Shown here: positions 23,501 through 35,900 of the stretch, piece by piece
Position numbering within the stretch: position 1 is the stretch's first letter
Layout of the letters: every line of letters starts with the position of its first letter
Assembly (NCBI RefSeq): GCF_000006565.2
Contig: NC_031477.1
Coordinates: 822,669 to 886,668 of the forward strand
DNA length: 64,000 nt
Reading direction: 5' to 3'
Source of the DNA: Toxoplasma gondii ME49
Taxonomy: Eukaryota > Apicomplexa > Conoidasida > Eucoccidiorida > Sarcocystidae
The notes under the pieces: model-generated
The model's database searches: none
What the model saw: only the letters and a program-made list of their open reading frames with translations
What the model was told of the DNA's origin: nothing
Translations under genes and position numbers: made by a program

Positions 23501-25088
23501 CCCCTTCTCCCCGGCCCTTCGGTTTCCTATTGGCTTGTCCAGGCCTTTTTCTTCTGCTTTGCTCCTCCCCCTTTCTCCACCGCTCTTCTCGTCGCTTTAC
23601 ATTTTCCTTTTTTCACATTGTTTTCTGCATTTCCAGGTCGGCGACGCTGAAGATGCCCACCGGCTTGGCCGTCGGCGCGAACGACCCTGCGCTGGGCGGC
23701 TGCTTCGTCGCCTACGTCGCCGAAGACAGCAGAGCTGAGAAGGCTGGAATAAGACCGGGTGAGCAAAGCAAATCGGAAAATTCAGGAATGTCTGTCAGTC
23801 CTCAAGAACTGCAGTTTTTAATCTGGAACGAAAGTTCAAAGAACGATCGTAGAATTGCGTCAAAGAAAGGCGAATCTGCCATGGAAAGTGATTTCAAACC
23901 TGAAGGCCTTGGTGGACTAGACGATAATGTCCTCTTTTTTTAAACCGCGAAATATAAATGTTGAAAGCATTTTATTGACAGATTTTTGAGCGAGATCGCA
24001 AAATGTGTTTTAGAAAACGAAATCAACGTCATTTGATAAAAAAACTCATCCTGTTTAAACGGCTTCACGTTCACTTTCAGCTGTCAGGTAGCAATCAAAA
24101 CTTATCGATGCCTGCTTCACCAGGCAAGGAGTTACGTTCGTCTAACCTTCTGTTGTTGTCAGGGTCGAACTTTCAGGCGCTCTTCACTGTCTTCCTGGTT
24201 TTTTCTTTGCACTCTGCCCTCACTCACGGCCCTGGGAAGTTCTGAGCCGGAGGAATGGGGGACAACGTGTCTGTTGCGTTTTTCTGTCGGAGCAGGGATC
24301 CAGCTCGCAGGAATCTCCTGATCCTTCAGCCATTTAAGAAGAAATCGAACGTCGTCTTCAGTGGAAGATGGAACGCGCCAATGCGTTGATGCGATCCCGT
24401 GTGTTTTCTTCTGCTGGCTTGTCTACTGAGAAAGAGATCCGACCCTGCGTGGATGTTTATACAGATAGAGACGTCGTGGAGACTGGGATTGTGTGAACGA
24501 ATCCACATCTAGCTCTGAATCTACATACACAAATATACATACGCCTACATATATATATATATATATATCTCTGTTCAGACGTGGAGAGGTATGCGAGGTC
24601 TGTAAAATTTCCTCATATTTATAAATACATATAGACACAAATCTATATATACATATATATATATATATATGTCTGTTTGTTCGGAGCCGCGTGACTTTGA
24701 TGTCTTTCCAGGCATGCAGATCGTAGCTGTGGGGAACAAAGTATTGCTGGGAAAGCCGCTGGAGGCCTGCCTGGAGGCGCTGACGTTTCCGACGCGTCCT
24801 TCCCGGGCGGCGCCGGTTCCTTCGCTGCAGTTTCTTTTCTTTCGGGGATGCGTCACAGATTTGTTTGGAGCGGACGCCTTCGAACTCTTGAGGAAGTCGG
24901 GGAGACTGGCTGAGATCTTTGCAGGAGTGGCGGACAGCGAGGATCTGCTTCGGAAGAAGATGCAGCCGGACTCAGCGGAAGCGAACTTCGCGTTCGCCGA
25001 ACCTCACCTCGGAGCGCTGCGCGTCGACCGCGCGTACGGACGCAACGCAGACTTCGACGACTTCTTGAGAAGAAAGCATCTGATGTAG
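20502..25088 (+). CDS. TPR-like and PDZ domain protein with N-terminal targeting sequence
   Basis: Exons 20502-22091, 22931-23232, 23637-23758 and 24712-25088 splice in phase to a 796-residue protein. The start ATG (caacATGG) is followed by basic residues and a hydrophobic segment at about residues 27-50 (LLFFLVVSVSLVLAFLPTVF), then a long Ser/Arg-rich stretch. This resembles a signal peptide or anchor plus transit peptide, as in apicoplast proteins (inference). A repeat coding EGEQGEGEQ lies at 21222-21352. Two helical-repeat units are visible: SDIFRKQAEILLRCRKG before the first intron and EAWGALGDAYRSLHRFWEA after it, the latter a good TPR. A PDZ domain is assembled across three exons (GLAVGANDPALGGCFVAYV, DSRAEKAGIRPG, MQIVAVGNKVLLG). 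Plant plastid MET1/ZKT-type proteins combine the same domains in another order. Function is not known to me. Confidence 0.85.
21222..21352 (+). repeat. GGAGAACAAGGAGAA coding repeat
   Basis: Tandem purine-rich units code for EGEQGEGEQ and EREQREREQ within the first exon of the TPR-PDZ gene. The repeat separates the Ser-rich N-terminal region from the folded part. Confidence 0.9.
23935..24115. other. AT-rich patch in TPR-PDZ intron 3
   Basis: Within the intron 23759-24711 this block is clearly richer in A and T than the surrounding sequence and is not a simple microsatellite. It might be an inserted organellar fragment, which is common in coccidian nuclear genomes, but I could not match it to a named organellar gene. 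Confidence 0.3.
24540..24671. repeat. TA microsatellites before TPR-PDZ last exon
   Basis: Two alternating TA tracts (24548-24570 and 24645-24670) lie 40-160 bases upstream of the acceptor at 24711. Confidence 0.85.
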
Positions 25089-28000
25089 TGAGAGCGAAGA
25101 GGTGGAGCAGGCGACGGAAGAAATCGAGAACGCGAACGAGTGAGTGAGAGAGACGGAAAGGCGAGGCAGAGTCGACGAGAGGCGACAGAGGGAGGAAGGC
25201 AAGAGGAAGAGAGAGAGCGGGAGAAAGAGGAAGAAGGAAGGAAGATGTCGACCGGGGAAAAGCATGTATCGAGAGAGAAGGCAAGGATCTCGAGAGAGGA
25301 AGAGGCGCGACGCAGCCGAGGGTTGACACGTTCGGAAAATGTCTTCATTTGAGTATCCATCTGCTTTCACAAAAACAGTCGCGCTTTTGTTTTAGTGAGA
25401 GATTCGCAGATTTGCGTCGTGTAAAGACGCCTTTGCTTAGTTGTGCATGGCACAGTCTCCAAGAACATGCACTGGAGTCGGTCGAAAAAACAATTCGCAA
25501 GGCGCAACGCAAGGCTCTGTGGCCTTGCAAAGACAAGTCTCTTCTCCCAGGAGAGCAGCAGACAGCGCAGCTCTCTGTGCTGCTGTGTTTTTTGGAACTT
25601 CTTTCGTTTACCGCGTGTATTCTGTTTTTCGATCAAAGAAACAGAACTCGCTTTTGCTGTACATCTCAGGAGACCTCTTTTCTGTATAGTCTTGCGCATC
25701 GCGCCTTCTCACCACGAACCTCTCTCTCTGGCTCTCTGGGGGGTCTCCCTCCCCTTTCGTGTCTCTCTATTTCTCTTTCCAGAGACTTTTCTCTGCTCGT
25801 CTTCTCCCCTTGAAGCCTTTCTCCAACCAAGCATGCATTTCGGTGGGAGACTGGGCGTCCTGTCCACAGTTCTTGGAAGACCAAAAGCGAGTTTCTTGTG
25901 CTCCTCTTTTCTGCGCGACTGCCTGTCTCGGAAGTTCGTCCTCTCTCCAGGGCGCCGGAACGGCCATGTTTTCCCCTGGGTTTGGAAAAACGATTCCAGA
26001 ACGAGCAGAGAGGAAGAGAGAAAAAGAGCATGCCTTTTTCCAAGTCGAGGCTGCCGCAGCAAGTGTGTCAGCAAAAGAAGTTCGAGGCGAACTCTCGGAC
26101 TCGGTCTCTCCTTTCCATTTCACCTTCTCTCCTCCTCCGAACTTCACCCAAAAATGCATTTAAATATCTACAATAAAAGTATGCATGTGTGTATGTGGAA
26201 ATCTCTACGACTCGAGACACAAGCAACTCTTGTTCCTTTCGTGAGAAACGGGCAAGGCGAAGCCCCCATGTGGAGGTGGAAGAACGCGCGGAAAGTTCTG
26301 CGCACCCCCCAACTCCTCAAATAACGTCGATGCCTAGAAACACCGAAGCAATCTCCTCTCGAACAGGCAACAAGTCCGAACGGATCTCTGATTCTTGATG
26401 CCCACAGAAACATATATATATCTATATATATATATATGTGGATAGAGGAGTGTCTACAGGATTGTCGATGTGAATAGAATACGTGTAACCGCGCTCTAAG
26501 AATGAAAGTTGAGGGTGTCAGTGCATGCCGGAAGAACAGATCTCAATTTCGAGGCAGGCTTGAAATCATCCCTTATTATATAGGGAGGAGAGCGCTGTGG
26601 AAAACGCGAAGCGCCGGGCGCTGGCGTTCCATCCTCGCGCTTGCCACCAGGTGCCTCACTCGTTGAGAACTCCTTGAAAAGCGCACTGCATGCGAGCTGA
26701 GAGGAAAGAAGAAAGTTTCTTTTTGCGAGAATCTGGAGCATTCTCGCGTCTCTCGCCATCTCTACGAGTCGGCGAGACACAGCGGCCTCTTCTCTTCCGG
26801 ACAGAGCGGTAGCGCGGCTCCCCGTTGTCCTGGCTCGAATACGCAGTCACATTTCCGTTCTAATCAGGGCGTTCTTCTGAAGGAGACGGCTCTCTGGGAG
26901 AACGCGTCTTGTTCTTTTTCAGAAAGCCGAGAGAAAAAACTCGGCTTCCCTTTCTGTCGCAAACTGTGTACCCTCGCTTGACCACTGTTTTTTGAGTCTT
27001 GCGGTGTGTGCCGCCCGCGTGAGAAAAGGTTTCTGGTCCGCCTAACCCGCAGAGTGCAGCGGTCTTCTGTCTACCGCGAGAAAACGAAAGTGGAGGAAGG
27101 CGCGTTTTCTCTGAACCTGTGAACGACTGAACGTTCCCTCGGCGGTCCTGCGGCCTCGCAGTGTGCACTGTTTACCGGCGCCGCTGGACCGGCTGGCTGG
27201 TCGCTTGTCTGTGGATGTCCACAGTGAAAGCGCCTGCGAACGACACTCGCAGTTCTGAGCGCCAACTACGCGAAAACCTGCTTTTTCACGGCAGGTCCTG
27301 CACAAAAAAGCCACTGCCGGATTCGTGCGAGCGCCCTGTCCGCTTCGGCGGGGGTGTACGGACACCGGAGCTCTCGGCCCAGGGCTCTTCCTCGGCTCGG
27401 GAATTGGGTCAGTTCTCGGCTTTCGCTCGCGGCGTATTTTCCGTTTGCTTCCCAGGCGAAGTGTGGCAGAAAAGCGGAAAGCTGGGGACGTCGCTCTTCG
27501 CTACGAACGCGCGCGAAACGGGAATTCTGCGAAGGCCGAGAAAAGCGGGCAAAGTGACTTCCGCGGGGGACCTCGGGGACCTCTGGGTTCGCGAGCGCCT
27601 GCGCGCACAGTTTATTTGCATGTGCAGGGAAGAAAAGTCCTCCCGGTGGTTGTCGCCTGCGGCGTTCTGCGTTGCTTCCTTGTGTCCTCGATGTCTCGCG
27701 GCCTCCACTTTCTCTTCTATCTTCCTCTCGGATATTCGCTACCTAATGTCCTGGCTGCTGATGAGGCGTCCGAACAACCAAAAAGACTGACAGAGCCGGC
27801 GGCTCGGCGCTCCGCAACAAGGAGGAAGGCGTTCTTCGCTCCACGTCTTTCTTCGTTTCCGCGAAATCTCCTCGCCTGTCTGGTCTCTCTTTTGTCTTCT
27901 TTGCCTTTCGGCTCCTCTCGGCCGTCGCTGCACTTCAGGACCTTCCGGTTCTCCTGACCGCCGCAGCGAGGGCGGTGTCTCCGACTTGCTCGCGCTCTGT

Positions 28001-28965
28001 GTCCTTCCCGTTCCCCGTCTCTTCTCCAAGGTTCTCTTGCCTCTGTTTCGTCTTCTCGCATCTACCGCTCGACGTTTGCCCTCCCCCCTTCCTTCGCTTC
28101 TCGCCCAGATCTTCCTCTGTGTGTAGTCGCCGGACTCCTCTGCATGCGTGTATCTCCGTGAACGCGTCGTCTCACTTCCCTGCCGTATCTTCTCGGTCTC
28201 CTCCGCTGCTGCGCGAGCCACCGTCATCTCCGTTTCTCTTCTCTCTCTTCTTCCTCTTCTTTCTCTTCTTCCCAACTCCTCTTTCCTGCTTTAAAAGGCG
28301 ACACAAGCTCCACAGGCCCCCTACACACACACACAGTTGCATGCATGTATGTTTACATGCATACCTATGATTCTGTCTATTCAAGTGCGAATGTATATAT
28401 ATGTATATATATATATATATATATGTGTATATGTATGTATGTACATGTATATGTATGTCGTGAAAATCTGTATATCTAGATATGTGCATTCTTGCTTCAG
28501 AGGGAGAGAACTGTTCTCGCACCAAAAGTTCAGGAAGATCCGTTCTTCTCTCTCGGTCTTCCATCTTCTCGCGCTGTCGTCTTTCCAGCCCATTTAGTAT
28601 CCACGCGCAGCTTTTCGTCTCCTTGTTTCTCCACTGCGTGTCTTCTCGCTTCGCGCGCCAGCCATTTTCTCTGGTTCCTTGTCTCCTCCTCGTCTGTGTG
28701 CTCGCACTCTCTCGACGCGACCGTCCTCTGGCGAGCAGGGGATTGCCGCCTCGCCGCTTGCGCCTTCGGCAGAGAAGGAATTTGCTCTCGAAGACAGACG
28801 CGCCGACGCAGAAGGGTGACGAGTGCAGAGGGGAGGAGAGGAAACGGACTCTCCAACTTGGAGGCACAGTCCACTTTTTAGATCCATTGTTTCCTGATGA
28901 ATTGAAACACTGAGGTCTTTTGGAACGAGACGGGGAAACGAGGAAAATATCGCAAAGAGAACACG
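25089..28965. other. Gap between TPR-PDZ gene and beta-COP
   Basis: I find no supportable gene in these 3.9 kb. The left part (25089-25330) is purine-rich 3' flank. There are TA tracts at 26410-26440 and 28390-28470. The stretch 27160-27960 is GC-richer and open in some + frames but has no recognisable domain. The right end (about 27960-28300) is a CT-rich tract. The beta-COP promoter and 5' untranslated region, possibly with an intron, must lie here. Confidence 0.6.
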
Positions 28966-30176
28966 ATGGAACTCGAACGGAACTGCATGCTGTACATCTA
29001 CAGCAGTCGGGGGGACGCGCCTTCGACCGCGGAGCTGCAGAAGAAAATCGAAAGTCCCAACGAGGCGACGAAGGCAGAGGGCATGCAAGACCTCATCATC
29101 GGTGAGCGAGAATTCGGAAAACGTCGGGGAAAGTTTGGGGGAGGCGCAGTTGAACGAAAGACATGGCGTCAAAGGCGAAGACAAGAGCGAAAAGAGAAGA
29201 AGAGAGGAGGTGGAGAAGAAGGAGAAAAAGAAGAAGACGGACGTCAGTCTGAGGTAGAGCGGAGAGAAGAGAGGAAGAAGAAGGATCACAAAGTGGAAGA
29301 AGAAAGACGAGGAAGAAACTAGGGTGATTGTCGTCCTCTTGGGCCTCGTTATTTTCTTCCTTTGTGCACAGGCATGACGCAGGGAGAGGCGTACACTCGG
29401 CTGCTCATGACGGTCATTCGTTACGCAATGCCGAGCAAGGATAAACGAGTGAAAAAACTCACACAGCTTTACCTTGAAATCGTGGGCAAATGCAGGCCTG
29501 ACGGATCCCTCAAAGAGGAAATGATTCTCGTTTGGTGAGAAGCAGATGCGCGCGTCCACCACCAAAGTCGCGTTTTTCAAAGGGTCGATTCCTCAAGGAT
29601 CTGCAGAAACCGAGGCTCCACGTCCCCAACTGAGATACCTACACTCGCAGAAGCAGAGACGTACAAAGATATGCATGCGCATGTCTGTAGGTGTGTCGCG
29701 CAGAGTTTCCGCGCTTAAGGGTACTTGGAGCTGTCATGAACTTTTATTCGCAAACGTGAGGAAACCTGGTCCTTCGTGTCTGTCTGCAAATCTGTGCGGG
29801 CGTCTTTACACGGACACAGAAATCTAGATGTCGATATCTTTGGATCCCCCGTCGTCTTTGGAAGAGAGCTTTTCGGCCAGCGATGTGTGGAGAGATGGAA
29901 GCGAAGAACATATCTTTTCCTTTTCAGCAACGCGCTGCGGAACGACTTGATGTCTCCGAACGAGTACGTCCGCGGTTCCACGCTGCGTCTGCTCTCGAAG
30001 ATTCGTCAATTCAAAGTTCTGGAGCCTCTCGTCGAAGCCATTCTGCAAAACCTCGTGAGACCGACTCCATAGTGTTAAAAAAAACAGAAAAACAACCGAT
30101 GTCCCAGACATAGATATACTCTATATAAATGTATACAAATATATGGGGTTTATCTGCATCTATGCATGCAAATATA

Positions 30177-30207
<31 letters not shown>

Positions 30208-32013
30208 CTGCGTGTGAACCTGTCTACATCAATGTGTCTACATGCTTCTCTCCGTAGCTCTCTGCCGCTACTCTATATATATATATATATATCTGTCGGA
30301 TTCTGGATAAATAGAAGAAGTAGAATATGCATCTACATATGTAAGTATAGATCGACATCTCTGCGTATATAGAATGTATTTCCATTTGTGTGTGTATGTT
30401 GTGTGGCTCGTTCTTCTTCGTCACTGCATGTTTAAGAGATCCTTGTTTTTCGGGCAGGTCTGAGTCATTGGGGGTTCCGAGTTTCCTGTCTGCGGCAGGC
30501 ATCTTCTTGTGTGAGGGACATGTGGAGATTCGCGCTGTTCTTTGGAAAATTTCAGAATCGCAGAATCCTGGACTTTCCGGGTGGGGATCCGAGCACCGTG
30601 TCTCGGGCAACTTGAGAAACCGAAGGAAGTTTTTTTTTCCTTTTCAGACACATCGCCACAGCTATGTTCGCAGAAACGCCGTCATGTGCGTTTACTCCAT
30701 TGTGAAGAACTTTGGGTTGGATGCGATTCCAGCCGCGATTGATCAGATCGAGCAGATGCTTCTGTCGGTGAGTTTCCTCTCGCTTTTCATTTGCGCAAAG
30801 GGAGCACGAATTTGTCAGACATACACAGATGAGCAGACTCTTCTCCAGTGTGCAAAGGACGTCTCTGTCTTGTTTCTTTCCTTTCGTTCCTCGACTTCCG
30901 GTGTCCTCCCGTTCCTTCTCGTTCTCCTTCCTTCTCGTTCTCCTTCCTTCTCGTTCTCCTTCCTTCTCTTTCTCCTTCCTTCTCTTTCTCCTTCCTTCTC
31001 TTTCTCCTTCCTTCTCGTTCTCCTTCCTTCTCTTTCTCCTTCCTTCTCGTTCTCCTTCCTTCTCGTTCTCCTTTCTTCTCGTTCTCCTTCCTTCTCTTTC
31101 TCCTTCCTTCTCGTTCTCCTTCCTTCTCGTATTCCTTTCCCATTTTTTCGGCGCGTTTTGGCGATTTTTTTCAGGAGGGCGACTTGACGACGAAGCGCAA
31201 CGCCTTCCTCGTGTTGGTGCACTGTGCGAGCAAACGAGCAATTCAATTTATTCTTCAACAGCGCTCTGAAGACGGCACTGGTGGCCTCGGCTTCCTGCTG
31301 AGCTCAGGCGACCTCTTTCAACTTGCGCTTCTGGAACTCCTCCGGAAAGTCTGCCGGCAAAAACAGCAGCAAAAAGTAAAAATCTTAAATTATACGTATA
31401 TATATATATACATATGCATATATATATATATATATATCTGCATACATCTGTGTGTTTTCTTTCTGTTTTTCGATCTAGCCTTGTCTTCACTCAGCAGTGG
31501 TTAGAATAGCACGCGAGAGGCTCTTGCGAGAAATGGTGATCAGACATCACGGCTTTCCCCATCTCGTTTTCTCTTTCTGTTTTTTTTCTGGACGAACTAT
31601 GATTCTCTTCCCCTCTCTGCATTTCTCTGTTGCTCTTTGGGTGTCTGTATTTCTTTCCCTGTTTTGCTATCTCTCGTCTTCCCTCTCCGTCTGACTCTCT
31701 TTTTCTCTTTCTCGGATAGTGTGCTCCGGTTGAAAAGATACCAGGCTCGGAGGGGAGATTTTCTTTCTCACTTCTCCGTTCCAGACCGAGGCTCTTCTGT
31801 GCGCAACGCGGAGTTTCGGCAGACACGGAAAAGCGACTTTCTTTTTTCTACGTAGCTTTGGAGAACCTCACTCTGCTCTTTTCTTCGCGTATTCGTCACC
31901 GTCGAGAAAACTCCCGAATAGTCCGGGAGCAGACCAAGTTGTGGCGTCTCTTCAAGTTCGTGTACATCTTGGTGCCGATGTACTTCCACTTCTGCCTGTG
32001 TGTACATACGCAC

Positions 32014-32046
<33 letters not shown>

Positions 32047-32949
32047 CATATGCATATGCATATACATATATATATGCATGCATCGCTGCGTAATCTTTCT
32101 GACGGAAGAGGATTTCCGCAAAAGCAACGTCTTCTTTTCTGTCAGTAAAAAGTCTCTCGACCGTGCGGGTCGGCGAACGCGGCGTTTCGGATGTCTGTAC
32201 AGGGAGGTTTCAGCGTTGTCTGGGGCGGGCGTCCGCGAGGAGGACTCCTCGTTCAGGTCTGCAGGTCCTCCTCTTCATGATCGCGTACTTGGAACGTCTC
32301 TGTCTGTCCAGGCTGGCTTGCTGCGGCTGATCGTCTCCATTCTGCCGAACACCCTGCCGTCGGTGGCGTACGAAGGCGCATGTTCGCTCCTGGCGCTGTC
32401 GAGGGCGCCGGTGTCTCTGAAGGCTGCTGCAGGCGCGTTCGCTTCGCTCCTCTGCGGGAACAGCGACAACAATGTGAAGCTCATTGTTCTCGATCGACTC
32501 CAGGAGTGCGTCCAGAGAGCAAGTCGCCGAACGATGGAGGAGTTCGTCATCGACCTCCTCAGAGGTACGAAGGAACTGCACCGGTTCTCCAGAACTCGCC
32601 AGCAGTCTGCCTCCAAAGAGTGACATGCTTTAGGTAGAGCAGTGAAAGACATGTCGCAGAACGACGAAAGACGTTCTCGACCCTCTCCGAGACACGATCT
32701 TCTCAGAAGGTGCAACATCGCCTCAAGACATCCACTTCTTCGACACATGCATGCAGTCATACGAGAATACCGTTTATTCATATACTTACATACATACATA
32801 CATACATATATATGTATATATATATATATATATGTATGTGTATAGATTTGTATGTGTGTACATCTTTGTAGGCTTTGACATTGCGCAGCAAACTACATCA
32901 GTGCGCATGTAACGCTGTTTCTGCTGTCTGTATTTCAATATCAGTGTAC

Positions 32950-32983
<34 letters not shown>

Positions 32984-35900
32984 GTATATTTATGTCTATG
33001 TATACGTGTCATTAGAGGAGTGCATGAAGGTGTTTGTAGGGTGGCATTTGTCTGGGTGAGGCGTTCGATTTGATGGAAGGCGGACGTGAGGCGCATTCAT
33101 TTATGTTTCTTCTCTGTGTTTTTATTTGCGTGGTTATTGTGTTCTGCGCTCTTCCCCGCTTCTGCTTTCTTCTGCAGGCTTGCAGACGCCGTCGCTCGAA
33201 GTGCGTCGCAAGATTTTGGACCTCGTCCTGCAGATCGTCGGAAAGAACTCGGTGGAGCAGTTGCTCAATGTCCTGAAGCGCGAACTGCTTCGCACGGCAG
33301 AGCCTGAGCAGCTGACGGTGCCCAGGACGATGGAGTACCGCAGACTCCTCATCAAAGCGGTGGTGAGGAAATTGGAACTCAGAGGCGTTCGTCAGGAAGT
33401 CGGGAGGCGACGCGTCCTGTTGCGTAGATCGTTCCGAGACTCGTTCAACTCGTTCTTTGCGACGAAGGCGAGGGTCTCAGCCAAGCTGTTTCCTGAGTGG
33501 GGAAGAAGATCGGCACACCTGGCGATAGGCGAACGTACTTTTTTCTGCAGTGTATGCGTCTGAAGAGAGTCTTTGTTGGGGAAGCGAGTCTCTGGGTCGC
33601 AAGCTCGTCGCTCTCTTGAAAACGGCGGCAAAGTGGGTGGAGCGTTCCTCGCTGGACGAGGCCCAGACCCCAGACGCAACAGTACAGTCAAGGAAGCCAC
33701 TTTCGTTTTACGTTGGTTTCTCCCGTTTTTCCCCTTCTCGTCGGTTGTCTGGTCTCTGCTTCCCTCGTCTTTTCTTCTTTCTCTGCTTCCCTCGTCTTTT
33801 CTTCTTTCTCTTCTTTCTCTTCTTTTCTTTTCTTCTTTTCTTTTTCTTGCTCGTTGTTTGGCCTTCTTCGTCTGTATTGGGTTTCGCGCCTCTCTGCCTC
33901 GCTCCTTGGCCTCTCTGTCTCTGTCGTCTGTTGACGCTCTGAAGGACTGCGTTGCGTTTCCGCAGCACTCCTGCTGCACGCGTTTTCCGGAGGCGGCGGC
34001 CTCGGTCGTGAACGTCTTGATCGACTTCCTGGGAGACCCCGATGTGACCACAGCGACCGAAGTCGCCGTCGTCGTTCGCGAGCTCGTCGCAACGTGTGTG
34101 CACCTCCGTTCGCGCATCATCTCGCGCGTCGTCGACGCCTTCCCCGACCTCGCACATGCCAGGTTAGAGGCCCCCAGAAAGACCGACCGAACAGACGCGT
34201 GGACAGAAAGGGAGGAGAAAACAGAGGCCAAAGAGAGACAGGCAGACAAGAGAGAGAGACCAAAGAGAGAGAGAGACCAAAGAGAGAGAGAGGCAGACAA
34301 GAGAGAGAGGGAAGGAGGGGACGATGAGGTGTAGGGCAGACCGCACAGAAGGTGAGCAGAAGCGGCGAGTCGTTTAGAATTTCGCGATGTTTTCAGAGTC
34401 CTGCGAGTGTCGCTGTGGATGCTGGGCGAATTCTGCGAAGACTCCGAGCTCCTCGATTCGTTCCTGACGGCGGTCTACGCAGCGTGTTCTCCTCTCCCCT
34501 TCACCTCAGGTGAGGATGCAGAGGACGAGGGCAGGGGGGGGGGGAGGCGAAGGCGCGTTCGGCGAGAAGGTTTCGACGACGCTCTGGAGGGAAGCGAGAA
34601 GAGAATTTGGATTTGCAGTCGAGGCGCGCTGCGAACGAGAGAAGAAGGTGCAGAGACAGGTGCGAGTTCGGAGGAAACGGTCTGGGTCTGCGCCTCTGGG
34701 GAGGACAAAGCCTTGTCTCGACTTCGTTTCGTGGAGACACTCTGTTCCTTTTCGTCGCAGGCGATTCCGGCGGCGCGGAAGGCGAGCAGCGCAGCGGCTG
34801 TCAGCCGAAGCTGAAAATGACGACTCGAACGGTCGTTCTGGAAGACGGAACGTACGGAACTGAGGATGTCTACGAAAGTGTGAACGAGAAAGGAGACTCT
34901 TCCGCGAAAGCCGGTGAGATGCGGCAGCGAGGGAGAAGAGGGCGACACCCGAAAAGAGAGCGAAGGGATGCGAGAAACAGAGAGAGAGCGAAGGGATGCG
35001 AGAGACAGGGCGACGCAAAGCGGCAGGACGACGAGACGAGTGGAAACCGTGCAGGTTCTGAGTGGCGTGACTTCGCAGGGAAAACGGCGCTACGGAAGTT
35101 CATTCTGGGCGGCGACTTCCTTCTCGCGTCAACGGTGGCGGTGACATGCGCGAAGTTGATTCTGAAGACGAGTGACGAAGTGCATGCGCAGCTGGTTGAG
35201 GAGTTCGAAAGACATCGGGAAGCTGTGCAGGAGAAGGCCGGCCGCCGGACGCTGACAGGAGATGCCCAGGCGCGAGAAACGCTTCTGGAGAGACAGGAAC
35301 TCGAGGGAAAAGTCGCGCCAGTCAAACTCCGAGCTTCCACGTAGGCGAGGGGGCACAGGGGGGGCGAACGAAAGAAGAGGAGAGTACCGAGCAGATGGAG
35401 AAAGGCAAGTGGAAGAGAAGAACAAGAACAGGAAGAAGAAGAAGAGCAAGAACAGGAAGAAGTAGAAGAACAAGAACAGGAAGAAGAAGAAAAGAAGAAA
35501 AAGGACGAGAGACATCAAAAGGAGTCGAGAGAGAGGAGAGAATGCAGCAGAAAAGGGAAAGCGGGGCAGAGCAGACAGAGAAGAAGAGGCGTTTGTGGGG
35601 ATGAGGACGAGTGGGGGAACTGTTGACAGAGAGAAGATTTCCTTGCATGCTTCCGCCGTCGCTGCAGGCGAGCGTCTTTGAAAACAGGGAGCGTTTGTCT
35701 GCTGAAAATGTTCGCTTTGCAGGGAGCAAAAGACGCGGGTGCTCTACCTCGTGGCTTGTCTGCTCAAGTTCCTTCGCCTCTCTTCCTCAGGCGCAGGCGC
35801 ACACTCCGACGCGGCGATTCGAGTTTGCCAGAGTCTCCGGGCTCTCTGTGGGCTGATGGTAATTTTTTTTTCGTGGTAACATTCTCGTCGTCTGCTGCGT

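Noticed and set aside
27161..27957. Two overlapping + frames of about 210 codons between the TPR-PDZ gene and beta-COP
   Set aside because: No domain, no splice-supported continuation and only GC-rich openness. They may be part of the beta-COP upstream region.
30829..31504. Ser/Phe/Leu-rich frames at the CTCGTTCTCCTT repeat
   Set aside because: The stretch lies in beta-COP intron 4, bounded by a good donor at 30768 and acceptor at 31174; openness comes from the repeat.
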